A stretch of DNA of 12,839 nt from Bacillota bacterium. GTDB taxonomy: Bacteria; Bacillota; Tb-RUG-66. A program made the position numbers and the translations under genes. The notes beneath the pieces are model-generated. The model searched no databases and had not been told where the DNA came from. It was given only the letters and a program-made list of their open reading frames with translations. This document shows, in pieces, positions 1 through 8,259 of this stretch (position 1 is the first letter of the stretch; each line of letters begins with the position of its first letter). Location of the stretch: assembly GCA_016288255.1 (NCBI GenBank), contig JAEEYS010000084.1, forward strand, positions 1 through 12,839, written 5' to 3'.

Positions 1-128
1 CTGATTTCGATTACTTCACCAATAAGGTTCAATTTCCCTACCCGAACCACGTCAAACATCTTAGCTTCTGTCAAGCCTTCTGCCATAACGAGAGGACCGG
101 ATACTTTCCTTACTTTACCTGTGTTCAA
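1..128 (-). CDS. ntpA: V-type ATP synthase subunit A (catalytic), N-terminal part, cut by window edge
   Basis: This is the start of the catalytic, nucleotide-binding subunit of the V1 head. Only about 42 codons lie in the window. They read [20 protein letters not shown] and then [20 protein letters not shown], which is the typical first beta-barrel segment of archaeal/bacterial V-ATPase A subunits; the Walker A motif lies beyond the edge. The start is a TTG at 128-126. No ATG or GTG fits, and the TTG is preceded by AGGAGG at 144-139 with a 10-nt spacer. The TTG overlaps the TGA stop of the upstream F-subunit gene in the string TTGA, so translational coupling is likely. Position after H-I-K-E-C-F matches the standard ntp/atp V-type operon, where B and D normally follow. 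Family assignment is firm; the start codon is inferred from the SD and the alignment. Confidence 0.93.
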   Translation of the reverse strand, partial: MNTGKVRKVSGPLVMAEGLTEAKMFDVVRVGKLNLIGEVIEI

Positions 129-457
129 TTTTTATCTGCCTCCTCACCTAACAATATATTCACACCAATCGCCTTTTCTACCGAATCATTAATATGTTTT
201 ATGCCGATACCAAGGGATCCTTGGTTGGTCGGTATTAAAATAATCGCAGGTGTCATACTGTCTTCATATTCAGAAATAAGATCCATTATCTTTTCTGCCA
301 AAGGTTCTGTAATATAAATGATGCCGTAATTATCTCTGGCCAATCTTCTCAGTAAGCTTCTGGATTCTTTTTCATCCTCCACAGGAAACGTATCTACACC
401 TAAAGTTTTAAACACCATAATCGTATCTTTGTCACCCATGATACCAATCTTATACAT
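125..457 (-). CDS. ntpG: V-type ATP synthase subunit F (NtpG)
   Basis: This is the small F subunit of the V1 central stalk, which binds subunit D and helps couple ATP hydrolysis to rotor turning. The protein opens with [13 protein letters not shown], the usual G-x-x-x-D start of the Rossmann-like F fold, and about 110 residues is normal for the family. [13 protein letters not shown] and the [14 protein letters not shown] segment match conserved positions. The chosen start is ATG 457-455, because family members begin at M-x-KIG. A GTG three codons upstream (466-464) has better SD spacing (AGAGG, 8 nt) and would add three residues, so the start is uncertain by nine bases. The gene overlaps the end of subunit C and shares TTGA with the start of subunit A. 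Confidence 0.92.
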   Translation of the reverse strand: MYKIGIMGDKDTIMVFKTLGVDTFPVEDEKESRSLLRRLARDNYGIIYITEPLAEKIMDLISEYEDSMTPAIILIPTNQGSLGIGIKHINDSVEKAIGVNILLGEEADKN

Positions 458-1448
458 ATAAATCACGCAACCTTCCTCTAATGACGGATGAAGGAATCTG
501 ATTGATTTTACCTACCATAATGATACGGATGACTTTACTTTCGTTTTCTTTGGCTTTCAAATAGCCTAAGATCGGGCCGGAGCCAAACGTATCTTTCTTT
601 CCTTCTTTAGCCAGATTTAATAAATAATTCTCACAAACTTTTTCAAACTCCGTAATAGAATTGGTTTCACTATATTCTCTCAACCCGTTGGAAAGCGCTG
701 TTCCGTAGGAAGTCAACTGAATATAATCTGCAAAGTTTCGGATCGGTTCGCCAAAGTAGCGGGTAAAATAATACAGCTCAATCTTACCCCCTTCTATGAA
801 CATGTTTTTGAAAAAGTTATAATCGCCGCCGATCCGTTTGATCCGAACAAACATCCTGATGTTGACCAGATCGATCTCTGCTTTTACAGAGTCCAGGACT
901 GCCTTATCTTTCATAGCCTCTGCCAAGGACAACATTTCTTGATACATGGCTTTATCCAAACAAACATCGATATCCTGGGGATTCTTTGTGATTTCGAATT
1001 CCTGCACCGCTTTTGTAACGCCCTCCTGCATAAAAGAGGACAATTCGTTATATTCATTGTTGTTTACGGCCGCTTTGACCTTTGCCGTAGAAACGGTGCC
1101 GTATTGTGACAAAAATTCATCTTTCTCTTCGCCTAAAAAGGATGATTTCAATAATATCTTTAAATTGATATAATCATTTTTTACCCGTAAAAACCGCGTA
1201 AAAAGTGGATTTTTTGTTGATTCATCCACGATACGGTAGGTATCCACCATGCCTTTTTCAATGATTTCTTCAAAGTTCCTGACATCAGTCACTTCTGACA
1301 AATAGTCTTTATATCCCGTTTCGTTCAGATATTTGAATGCTTCTTCCGCGCTGCTTGCATCGAGCATTCTGGATACGATACTGTCTGTGATCAATTCATT
1401 TTCAAGGGCATTGATTCTGGATGCTGCATAGTAATAATTCTCTGCCAT
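450..1448 (-). CDS. ntpC: V-type ATP synthase subunit C (NtpC, d-subunit homologue)
   Basis: This is the 332-residue AC39-family subunit that sits as a funnel on the membrane c/K ring and connects it to the central stalk. The sequence is almost wholly helical with three similar lobes. It begins MAENYYYAASRINALENELI, a typical N-terminus for the family (Y-x-x-A-R-x-x-A-x-E-x-x-L). It contains FLRVKNDYINLKILLKS around residues 86-102, the conserved 'KNDYxNLK' signature, and a similar VNIRMFVRIKRIG later. ATG 1448 is preceded by a strong AAAGGGGTGAT ribosome binding site. It follows subunit E by 12 bp and overlaps subunit F. Length is normal for bacterial V-ATPases and nothing is truncated. Confidence 0.94.
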   Translation of the reverse strand: MAENYYYAASRINALENELITDSIVSRMLDASSAEEAFKYLNETGYKDYLSEVTDVRNFEEIIEKGMVDTYRIVDESTKNPLFTRFLRVKNDYINLKILLKSSFLGEEKDEFLSQYGTVSTAKVKAAVNNNEYNELSSFMQEGVTKAVQEFEITKNPQDIDVCLDKAMYQEMLSLAEAMKDKAVLDSVKAEIDLVNIRMFVRIKRIGGDYNFFKNMFIEGGKIELYYFTRYFGEPIRNFADYIQLTSYGTALSNGLREYSETNSITEFEKVCENYLLNLAKEGKKDTFGSGPILGYLKAKENESKVIRIIMVGKINQIPSSVIRGRLRDLYV

Positions 1449-1460
1449 CTTATCACCCCT

Positions 1461-2045
1461 TTAATTTTCAAAAAGGATTTCAACCAATTTTAAAGTGTCC
1501 TCTTCTTTTAAATCACGCAGCAATGCGGAAAAATCACTGTTCATTTCGATGAGGCCATTTTTCAGAATAAATCCTCCGTCAAATTTTCTATCGGAATCCA
1601 CAACTTTCAAAGAAGTGTTGTTGTTCTTATTGTAGTTTTCGATAAAAGAAACTGCTTCTTTTTGAAATTTTTCACCTAAGATCACTTCTTCATTCCCGTC
1701 AGAAACTGTTTTTTTCAGCATTTTTTCCAATACGGCAAAATATTCGTTTTGGTCCAAACCGTTTAATTTTTCGCTGGCTTTTTGGAATGCTGCGTCGACC
1801 AAGTCTTGTTTTTGTTTTAAATTATCTTGTCTTAATTTCAGTTCCGCCATGGAAAGGAGTCTTTTATAATAATTGTCCGCTTCTTGGGCTGCTTTTTCTT
1901 CCATCAGAGCAGATTGTCTTTTTAACTTTTCCTCATTTTGAGCCAAAAGTTGGTTTGCCTCTTTATTTGCTTCCTCAATAATCTTGGTAGCCTTACTTTC
2001 GGCATCTTTTACAATCTTTTCTTGAATTTCTTTAATTCCGTCCAT
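1461..2045 (-). CDS. ntpE: V-type ATP synthase subunit E (NtpE)
   Basis: This is the 194-residue peripheral-stalk subunit that pairs with H/G to form the stator holding the A3B3 head against rotation. Residues 1 to about 100 are a continuous charged, Ala/Lys/Glu-rich coiled coil beginning MDGIKEIQEKIVKDAESKA. The C-terminal half is a globular domain that binds the head and includes GGFILKNGLIEMNSDFSALL, where the G-G-F/V-x-L and N-x-x-F/Y-x-x-x-L pattern is the recognised family signature. ATG 2045 follows AGGAGAAG at suitable spacing. The gap to the K gene upstream is 10 bp and to C downstream 12 bp, so it is an internal operon gene. Family assignment is confident. Confidence 0.93.
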   Translation of the reverse strand: MDGIKEIQEKIVKDAESKATKIIEEANKEANQLLAQNEEKLKRQSALMEEKAAQEADNYYKRLLSMAELKLRQDNLKQKQDLVDAAFQKASEKLNGLDQNEYFAVLEKMLKKTVSDGNEEVILGEKFQKEAVSFIENYNKNNNTSLKVVDSDRKFDGGFILKNGLIEMNSDFSALLRDLKEEDTLKLVEILFEN

Positions 2046-2055
2046 AAAACTTCTC

Positions 2056-2538
<483 letters not shown>

Positions 2539-4479
2539 CTAAATTTCCTCACTTTCTTTATAGTTCGTATATTTTGTTTTGATTCTAAATGGATCAAATA
2601 AACGACCGCCGCCGTCATAAAACTTCCCGAAAAACTCTACATACTGTAATCTGCTGGTATGCACGTAAGCGCCCAATGCATTGATGGCGATATTGAAGAT
2701 ATGGCCGCCGATCAAAATGATGATCATAAATACATATCCGATCACATTGGTGCCGAGCATCCTGGCAACCGTGTTGATAACCATCCCGATAACCCCGGTA
2801 GCCAGCCCCAGCGCTAAGATTCTGGCATAGGACAAAATATCGCTCAGGTAAGAGGTGATATCATAAAGGCTCGTGACCCCGGAAAAGAGTTTTTGGATCG
2901 GTTTTGCCTTTTCTCTCCCTTGGGTCAAGACCAGTCCGATCACAGCCGCGATTGCGACCCATTTAGCGATCGGTCTGGCAGCCGGCAGTGCCAGGCATAC
3001 CAAGCTCAAAATCAAAATGACCCAAAATCCTTGATCAAAAACGGCTGCAAAAACATTGCCTTCTTTGATATTCCGATAAGCCTTGAGTCCTAAACCTGCA
3101 AAAATATGAATGAATCCGCATACAAAACTAAAAATCAAAAGCGTCATCGGGTCATCGATGGGATTCAACCAGATCGGTTTGATATAGTTGCTCAGCAGAT
3201 CTCCGAAATAGCCGCCGAACATAACGCCCCAGAAGATCGTGGAAATACCGCCTAAAACCATCAGCTGCATCAGCTGTTTCATCATGCCCTGCGGTTTCAT
3301 TTTCTTCAAAAGGAACAGCGCGCCAAGGGTGATCACCAATCCGTATCCGGCGTCGCTTAACATCAAGCCGAAGAATACAAAGAAGAAAGGTGCCATTGTC
3401 GGGTTCGGATCCAAGTCCTCTCTGCTCGGAGGGCTGTAAAGATTCGTGACCATTTCAAAAGGTTCTACCAATTTCTTATTTTCCAAATAAGTCGGCACGT
3501 CGTCTTCTTCCGTAACATCCGTAAACTCTATGGAAATGGTATCAGTCATCTCTTTCAACGTTTTTTCTACTTTATCTGTAAAGGTGACGGGTACAAACCC
3601 TTTTAACATAAAGGTGTAGTCTGTTTTATAGAGCTTCTTGTTTTGTTCCTCTCTGTCCAACAAGACTTTGGCATAATCGTTAATGATTTGGATTTTCGGT
3701 CTTGTATCAATCATGGTAAGAACTTCCTGATTGATCTCTTCTCTTTTTTGATTGATCTGACTGAGTTTTTCCTGAATATCCGAAATTTCTTCTTTCGGTG
3801 TATTTTTTAACCCGGCAGTATCCGCTTTTGCGAAGCTGTAATTTTTCAGCGCTTCGTCCACGATACCGTCGTCGTCTTTATGTGCCATGACCAGCACATA
3901 GACCAATTCTTTGACTTCGTTGATCTTTTCGATATAGATCCGATCAGATTCCTGTTTCAAAGAATCTATAAAATCCTGATAATACACTTTCTGCATAGAA
4001 CCCAGATACAAATTGGAAGAAGCTGTGCCTTTTAGGGCATCGAACCGAATATCCATCGGTTCCCAAGGTTCTACCGTCTGCAGTGTATTCGTGAGCTTCA
4101 CTTCTTCATTTTTCAGTCGGGACAGCTCATCGTCCAGACTTTTACATTTGTCCATCACAAGAGCAGCTTCACTGTCATCCAACATATCTTTCATTTCATT
4201 TTCTGTATAGGAAGCTTTTTCTTCAAAAAGGCCTTTCTTGTAAGGTGACACCCTATCCATAAAACTCAGTGTAAAGTCCGATTTGCTGATCAGTGTGGAA
4301 TATTTCTGATAATCCTCCGTCAAAACGTTGCTTTCCACCTTTGTCAAGCTTTCGCTTTCCGGATCGGATTTTACATCTATGATTTCTACAGAACCTAGCT
4401 TGTGGAGCGCTTTTATGATTTCATCTTCTTCACTTTTTAAACCAATGAGAGACAATTTCTTGATCTCAACCTTAGCCAT
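2539..4479 (-). CDS. ntpI: V-type ATP synthase subunit I (NtpI, membrane a-subunit)
   Basis: This is the 646-residue stator membrane subunit that forms the ion half-channels against the K ring. Residues 1 to about 345 are the cytosolic arm, with two alpha/beta lobes joined by a long helical hairpin (about 95-135 and 230-285). The membrane domain then runs from about 361 (TMAPFFFVFFGLMLSDAGYG) to 608 with seven to eight helices. The key rotor-facing arginine is R553 in SDILSYARILALGLATG. A second conserved arginine, R610, is in HTSRLQYVEFFGKFYDGGGR. These match the two essential arginines of Vph1/NtpI proteins. The ATG at 4479 overlaps the last 8 bases of the H gene. Length and motifs are full and normal. 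Confidence 0.96.
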   Translation of the reverse strand: MAKVEIKKLSLIGLKSEEDEIIKALHKLGSVEIIDVKSDPESESLTKVESNVLTEDYQKYSTLISKSDFTLSFMDRVSPYKKGLFEEKASYTENEMKDMLDDSEAALVMDKCKSLDDELSRLKNEEVKLTNTLQTVEPWEPMDIRFDALKGTASSNLYLGSMQKVYYQDFIDSLKQESDRIYIEKINEVKELVYVLVMAHKDDDGIVDEALKNYSFAKADTAGLKNTPKEEISDIQEKLSQINQKREEINQEVLTMIDTRPKIQIINDYAKVLLDREEQNKKLYKTDYTFMLKGFVPVTFTDKVEKTLKEMTDTISIEFTDVTEEDDVPTYLENKKLVEPFEMVTNLYSPPSREDLDPNPTMAPFFFVFFGLMLSDAGYGLVITLGALFLLKKMKPQGMMKQLMQLMVLGGISTIFWGVMFGGYFGDLLSNYIKPIWLNPIDDPMTLLIFSFVCGFIHIFAGLGLKAYRNIKEGNVFAAVFDQGFWVILILSLVCLALPAARPIAKWVAIAAVIGLVLTQGREKAKPIQKLFSGVTSLYDITSYLSDILSYARILALGLATGVIGMVINTVARMLGTNVIGYVFMIIILIGGHIFNIAINALGAYVHTSRLQYVEFFGKFYDGGGRLFDPFRIKTKYTNYKESEEI

Positions 4480-4792
4480 CTGAATTCACGATCCTCTCTA
4501 TAATGAAATCAACAGCCTTGCCCATTCTTGCTTCAGCTTTGCTTTTCAATCCTTCTTTTTCTTCCTCATACTTCTGAGATATGGTCTTGATCTCTTCGTT
4601 CGCCTTTTCTTCCGCCGTTTTTAACAGCGCTTCTTTTTTCTGCTTCAAGTCTTGTTCCAATTGACTCAAAGAAAGGGAGATCTTGTCTTCTGTATCTTTC
4701 ACAATTTTTGTTGCTTCTTTCTGCGCTTCAGCCAGTTTTTCCACCGCTTGCTGCTCAGAAGTTTCAATCGCTTTCATCGCTTCTAATGCCAA
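4472..4792 (-). CDS. ntpF: V-type ATP synthase peripheral-stalk subunit H/G (NtpF-like)
   Basis: This is the first gene of the V-ATPase operon. It encodes a 106-residue, almost entirely coiled-coil protein rich in Glu, Lys and Ala (for example QQAVEKLAEAQKEATKIVKD). That fits the AhaH/NtpF partner of subunit E in the peripheral stalk. Sequence identity in this family is low, so the call rests on length, coiled-coil character, the short C-terminal IIERIV segment, and position directly before subunit I. I place the start at TTG 4792-4790 because AAGGTGG at 4806-4800 lies 7 nt upstream. The longer reading from GTG 4825 adds MKKVCCKGGDI, which simply translates the SD and has no stalk-like character. 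The predicted promoter at 4878-4906 leaves an approximately 80-nt leader. Confidence 0.88.
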   Translation of the reverse strand: MALEAMKAIETSEQQAVEKLAEAQKEATKIVKDTEDKISLSLSQLEQDLKQKKEALLKTAEEKANEEIKTISQKYEEEKEGLKSKAEARMGKAVDFIIERIVNSDG

Positions 4793-4799
4793 AATATCA

Positions 4800-4806
4800 C
4801 CACCTT
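4800..4806 (-). promoter_or_regulatory. Ribosome binding site deciding the TTG start of the H subunit
   Basis: The minus strand reads AAGGTGG, 7 nt before TTG 4792. It sits inside the longer GTG-initiated reading frame and argues that the frame upstream of 4792 is leader, not protein. Confidence 0.7.
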
Positions 4807-4877
4807 TACAACAGACTTTCTTCACTTTGTTATAAATAAATCTAAGTCTGATAAAATATTATCACACTAATACTTCT

Positions 4878-4906
4878 ATAATAATCAATTCTCTCACAAT
4901 AGTAAA
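4878..4906 (-). promoter_or_regulatory. Predicted sigma-A-type promoter of the V-ATPase operon
   Basis: On the minus strand a -35 element TTTACT (4906-4901; 4 of 6 consensus bases) and a -10 element TATTAT (4883-4878; 5 of 6) are separated by 17 nt. An A-rich stretch just upstream (about 4911-4940) could act as an UP element. Transcription would start near 4871, about 80 nt before the H-subunit TTG. The region is bounded upstream by the mnaA terminator, so a new promoter is expected here. An alternative pair is TTGATT with GATAAT about 19 nt apart, slightly downstream, so the exact element is uncertain. Confidence 0.45.
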
Positions 4907-5025
4907 GAGTTTCTTGCGTTTTTTTTCAGAATTTTTCATAAAATAATGAATATTTATTGAGTTTCTCTTCGTTATAAAATTTTTTGATATGCTTGATGCT
5001 GAAGGAATTTTTTCTTATGAATAGT

Positions 5026-5063
5026 AAAAACTTCCGGTCCCGATCGGATGCCCGGGACCGGAA
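5026..5063 (-). terminator. Rho-independent terminator after mnaA
   Basis: A perfect 11-bp GC-rich stem has arms TTCCGGTCCCG (5032-5042) and CGGGACCGGAA (5053-5063) around a 10-nt loop. On the minus strand it is followed by G and then five T (5030-5026). It lies 39 bases beyond the mnaA stop and upstream of the V-ATPase promoter, so it separates the two units. The plus-strand side lacks a T tract, so it is directional. Confidence 0.88.
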
Positions 5064-5101
5064 AACAGCTGTATGCTATAATTATAAATAATATTTTATA
5101 A

Positions 5102-6226
5102 TTATGACTTCTCTTTAAAATGCTCCGTAATGATTTGAACGATCTTTTCGGAAGCTGTTCCATCCCCGTAAGGATTCTTTGCTCGCTTCATCGTGTCATA
5201 TAAAACCGGGTCTTCCATCAGCATGGAAATGCCGTCTAAGACCGAACGGTATGTTGTGCCGGCAAGCTTGACGCCGCCTTCTTTCAACGCTTCTGTTCTT
5301 TCCGTGGTATCTCTCAACACCAGCACCGGTTTGCTCAGCGCCGATGCTTCTTCCTGGATCCCGCCGGAATCCGTTAACACAAAATAGCAGTGATTCATCA
5401 AATTATGACAATCCTTTACGCCGATCGGCTCGATCAGCTTGATGTTTTTGACATCTCCAAAAGCTTCTTTTGCCGCGTCCATGACCAAAGGATTCTTGTG
5501 CACGGGGTAGACCATAAAAAGTTCCGGGTATTTTTCCAGAGCCGCCCGGATCCCTTTAAAATAATCCCGCATCTTTTCTCCCAAATTCTCTCTTCTGTGG
5601 GAGGTCAAAAGAACGATCTTTTTCGATAAGTCCAATTGGTTCAAAGCATCGTCTTCATAACGATACTGCTCTTCTATGTTCATCTTCACCGCGTCTATTA
5701 CCGTATTGCCCGTAACAAAGATAGACTCTTCTTTTACCCCTTCTTTCAGCAGGTTCTCTTTCGAAAGCTCGGTGGGCGCAAAATGAAAATCCGTCAACGC
5801 GCCGGTCAGTTTTCGATTCATTTCTTCCGGGTAAGGGCTGTATTTGTTGTATGTCCTCAGTCCCGCTTCCACATGGCCCACCGGGATCTGATGATAAAAA
5901 GCGGCCAAAGCGCCGGCAAAGGTCGTTGTGGTGTCTCCGTGCACCAGCACGATATCCGGTTTGATCTTGCCGATAGCCTGATCCAGCCCCTCTAGCGCGG
6001 CTGTCGTGATATAAGAAATCGTCTGTTTTTCTTTCATGATATCCAGATTGATATCCGGCACAATATGGAACAGGTCCAGCACTTGCGAAAGCATTTCTCT
6101 GTGCTGTCCCGTAACACAAACAAAAGATTCCGTTTGCGGATGATCTTTCAGTTTTTTAATGACCGGCGCCATTTTGATCGCTTCCGGTCTCGTCCCAAAA
6201 ATAGAAAGCACTTTTATTTTTTTCAT
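5102..6226 (-). CDS. mnaA: UDP-N-acetylglucosamine 2-epimerase, non-hydrolysing (MnaA/WecB)
   Basis: This cytosolic 374-residue enzyme interconverts UDP-GlcNAc and UDP-ManNAc, the donor used for wall-teichoic-acid linkage units and other ManNAc-containing polymers. Visible motifs in order are FGTRPEAIKMAPVI (10-23), VHGDTTTTFAGALA (95-108), HVEAGLRT (118-125), PEEMNRKL (133-140), TGNTVIDAV (172-180), SHRRENLG (209-216), VYPVHKNP (239-246) and TDSGGIQEEA (285-294). D98, E120, E134 and H210 match the catalytic residues D95, E117, E131 and H213 of the E. coli enzyme. The ATG overlaps the stop of the TagO-like gene (ATGA), and its upstream SD is weak, so coupling to tagO translation is likely. 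It is the last gene before the terminator at 5026-5063. Confidence 0.97.
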   Translation of the reverse strand: MKKIKVLSIFGTRPEAIKMAPVIKKLKDHPQTESFVCVTGQHREMLSQVLDLFHIVPDINLDIMKEKQTISYITTAALEGLDQAIGKIKPDIVLVHGDTTTTFAGALAAFYHQIPVGHVEAGLRTYNKYSPYPEEMNRKLTGALTDFHFAPTELSKENLLKEGVKEESIFVTGNTVIDAVKMNIEEQYRYEDDALNQLDLSKKIVLLTSHRRENLGEKMRDYFKGIRAALEKYPELFMVYPVHKNPLVMDAAKEAFGDVKNIKLIEPIGVKDCHNLMNHCYFVLTDSGGIQEEASALSKPVLVLRDTTERTEALKEGGVKLAGTTYRSVLDGISMLMEDPVLYDTMKRAKNPYGDGTASEKIVQIITEHFKEKS

Positions 6227-7263
6227 TTATCTGCATCCATTTCATATTTTTTTGTATTTTTTGCTATCAAAACATAAATGATGATGATCACAAAAATCAG
6301 AAAAAGACCGCTTGCGATCATTGTCCAGACTCTAGATTGGTCCAAATAATCCAGCAAAATAGCGATCACGCCAAAAGAAGCGCTGATCAAATATAAGATG
6401 ACGACCGCCTGTCTTTGACTGAATCCCATATCCAAAAGCCTGTGGTGCATGTGACCTCTGTCCGCTTCCATGATCGGTTTTCCGTGAACAAAGCGGCGTA
6501 TGATGGCAAATGCTGTGTCAAAAATAGGCAGCCCCAGCGCAAATATGGAAAAAGTGAGCAAGATCGTCGCGTTTTTATAGGCGCCCATAACAGAGACCCC
6601 TGCCAAAATATAGCCTAAGAACAAAGATCCGGTATCTCCCATAAATATTTTGGCCGGATTGAAGTTATAGGGCAAAAATCCCAGCGTGCCGCCCATAACT
6701 GCCGCCATCATCAGCGCCACCGCATGGTTTCCGTCTCTAATGGCGATCACCAGTATCGTAAACGAAATGATACTGGAAACACCGGAAGCCAGCCCATCCA
6801 GGCCGTCGATGAAATTGATGGTATTGGTGATTCCCACGATCCAAAAAACGGTCAAAAAGAAGGAAAAATGGCCCATATACAGCATGCCGCCAAAAGGACT
6901 GGTCAGCCATTCGATCTTGACGCCCGACGCGTATAATATGACAGCGGCGACCACCTGCCCCGCCAGTTTTACTTTTGAAGACAATTCCTTGATATCGTCC
7001 AAGATCCCCATAGCAACAATAAAGGTGCTGCCCAAAAGAAGTCCGATCACTTCTTTTCTTAAGGGGATAAAAATCACGACACAAAAGACGAAAGCAATAA
7101 AAATAGCCAGTCCGCCCATTCTGGGCATTGTGGTATGATGGATCTTTCTGGCTGATTTCGGCACATCTACCGCCTTTAATCGGATCGCGAGTTTTTTGAC
7201 ATAAGGAGTCAAAAAAACAACGATCAAAAATGAAATCAAAATTGCTCCGTATATTTTATACAA
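6223..7263 (-). CDS. tagO: Polyprenyl-phosphate GlcNAc-1-phosphate transferase (TagO/WecA/MraY family)
   Basis: This is a polytopic membrane enzyme of about ten helices. It transfers GlcNAc-1-P from UDP-GlcNAc to undecaprenyl phosphate, the first step for teichoic acid or similar glycopolymers. Counting from the TTG start (346 residues), the family motifs are ARKIHHTTMPRMGGLAIF (38-55), GILDD (86-90), INFIDGLDGLASG (149-161), FNPAKIFMGDTGSLFLGY (201-218) and the HMHHRL motif (271-276). The last separates this WecA/TagO branch from MraY proper. I choose TTG 7263-7261 because AAGGCGG at 7278-7272 lies 8 nt upstream. A TTG at 7287 would add eight residues that translate the SD. Neighbouring mnaA supports a wall-polymer role. 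Exact acceptor and end product are not decided by sequence. Confidence 0.93.
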   Translation of the reverse strand: MYKIYGAILISFLIVVFLTPYVKKLAIRLKAVDVPKSARKIHHTTMPRMGGLAIFIAFVFCVVIFIPLRKEVIGLLLGSTFIVAMGILDDIKELSSKVKLAGQVVAAVILYASGVKIEWLTSPFGGMLYMGHFSFFLTVFWIVGITNTINFIDGLDGLASGVSSIISFTILVIAIRDGNHAVALMMAAVMGGTLGFLPYNFNPAKIFMGDTGSLFLGYILAGVSVMGAYKNATILLTFSIFALGLPIFDTAFAIIRRFVHGKPIMEADRGHMHHRLLDMGFSQRQAVVILYLISASFGVIAILLDYLDQSRVWTMIASGLFLIFVIIIIYVLIAKNTKKYEMDADK

Positions 7264-7271
7264 ACCTCTCA

Positions 7272-7278
7272 CCGCCTT
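7272..7278 (-). promoter_or_regulatory. Ribosome binding site deciding the TTG start of tagO
   Basis: The minus strand reads AAGGCGG within AAAGGCGGTGA, one mismatch from AAAGGAGGTGA, and lies 8 nt before TTG 7263. It makes the longer starts at TTG 7287 and GTG 7272 unlikely. Confidence 0.7.
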
Positions 7279-7302
7279 TTCTTTCAAGAAGACCGATGTT
7301 TC

Positions 7303-7764
7303 CTATCGGCCTTTCGGACGTTCCATTTTAACGGTTTCTATCCCTGCTTCTTTTAACAGCGATTTGGATAATTCATCCGGAAAACTGTCGCAGTAATAAA
7401 CCTTCTTGATCCCCGCGTTGATGAGCATTTTTGTGCACAAAACACAAGGATAAGTAGTGGTATAGATCACCGCGCCGGAAATGGAGATCCCATGTACCGC
7501 TGCCTGAATGATCGCATTTTGTTCCGCATGGATCGCCCGACATAATTCCACTTTTTGCCCGGAAGGCACTTTCAGTTCTTCTCTTAAGCACCCCACTTCG
7601 CTGCAGTGCGCGATACCGGACGGCACGCCGTTATAGCCGGTAGTCAAGATCCGGCGGTCTTTGACGATCACCGCGCCGATCTGCCGTCTTAAACAAGTGG
7701 AGCGTGTTCCCACATAAAACGCGATCTCCATAAAATATTCATCCCAGGAAGGTCTTTCTGCCAT
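7303..7764 (-). CDS. comEB: dCMP deaminase (ComEB-like, zinc-dependent cytidine deaminase fold)
   Basis: This 153-residue cytosolic enzyme deaminates dCMP to dUMP for dTMP synthesis. The catalytic zinc motif is clear: HAEQNAI with H79, A80 and E81, then YPCVLC with C107 and C110. C24 and the HCSEVGC segment (53-59) fit the extra structural zinc site seen in dCMP deaminases such as that of phage T4. The N-terminal WDEYFMEIA is typical. ATG 7764 follows AAAGGATG with 7-8 nt spacing. It lies between rpiB and tagO, and in several Firmicutes it occurs in this same neighbourhood. The name comEB is by homology with Bacillus; it does not imply a competence role here. Confidence 0.94.
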   Translation of the reverse strand: MAERPSWDEYFMEIAFYVGTRSTCLRRQIGAVIVKDRRILTTGYNGVPSGIAHCSEVGCLREELKVPSGQKVELCRAIHAEQNAIIQAAVHGISISGAVIYTTTYPCVLCTKMLINAGIKKVYYCDSFPDELSKSLLKEAGIETVKMERPKGR

Positions 7765-7820
7765 TTTAAAACATCCTTTATCCTAAATTCTTCTCATTTC
7801 CTCACAAAACATCTTTCTTT

Positions 7821-8258
7821 TTAATCTTCCATTTTTGTGATCAGATCGACCCGTCTTTGGTGACGGCCCCCTTCAAATTCCGTTTTTAAGAAAACATCCA
7901 CGATATCCAAAGCAAGCCCCGGTCCGATCACTCTTTCTCCCATGGTCAAGATGTTGGCATTATTGTGCATTCTTGCCATTCTTGCGCTAAAGGTATCACC
8001 GCACAAAGCTGCCCGGATCCCCTTGACCTTATTGGCTGCTATGGAGATCCCAATACCGGTGCCGCAAATCAAGATCCCCTTGTCGAATTCTCCCGCTGCC
8101 ACTTTTTCCGCTACAGCCGCAGCATATACCGGATAATCCACCGATTCCTGCGAATACGCGCCGAAATCTTCAAATGGGATCCCTTTTTCCTTTAAATGCT
8201 CTTTGACTTTTTCTTTTAACAAATAGCCTCCGTGATCACTACCAAGCGCAATTTTCAT
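7821..8258 (-). CDS. rpiB: Ribose-5-phosphate isomerase B
   Basis: This 145-residue enzyme interconverts ribose-5-P and ribulose-5-P in the pentose phosphate pathway. MKIALGSDHGGY gives the conserved D8-H9 pair, VDYPVYAAAVAE and GILICGTGIGISIAANK place the catalytic cysteine C65, MHNNANIL gives H98, and GGRHQRR (130-136) supplies the phosphate-binding H133 and R136. The C65 catalytic base and the N-terminal DHGG mark RpiB rather than the LacA/LacB galactose-6-P isomerase chains, although the families are related. The ATG starts one base after the ywlE stop (TGA-T-ATG), so the two genes are tightly coupled. In B. subtilis the same pair is ywlE-ywlF. Confidence 0.95.
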   Translation of the reverse strand: MKIALGSDHGGYLLKEKVKEHLKEKGIPFEDFGAYSQESVDYPVYAAAVAEKVAAGEFDKGILICGTGIGISIAANKVKGIRAALCGDTFSARMARMHNNANILTMGERVIGPGLALDIVDVFLKTEFEGGRHQRRVDLITKMED

Positions 8259-8259
8259 A

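Noticed and set aside
4972..5163. Small minus-strand frame of 63 codons across the mnaA end and terminator
   Set aside because: It overlaps the last mnaA codons in another frame, spans the terminator hairpin and lacks an SD.
5655..6119. Minus-strand frame of 154 codons inside mnaA
   Set aside because: It is the shifted frame of the epimerase gene, rich in Arg/Gly/His; the in-frame protein carries every catalytic motif without a break.
6686..7138. Plus-strand open frame of about 150 codons opposite tagO
   Set aside because: It is a mirror of the conserved TagO coding frame, has no SD, and its translation resembles no family I know; tagO motifs explain the DNA.
7765..7820. Possible promoter before the dCMP deaminase (TTGTGA with TAGGAT)
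   Set aside because: The implied start point would fall in or next to the SD of the gene, and both boxes are weak; read-through from ywlE-rpiB is simpler.
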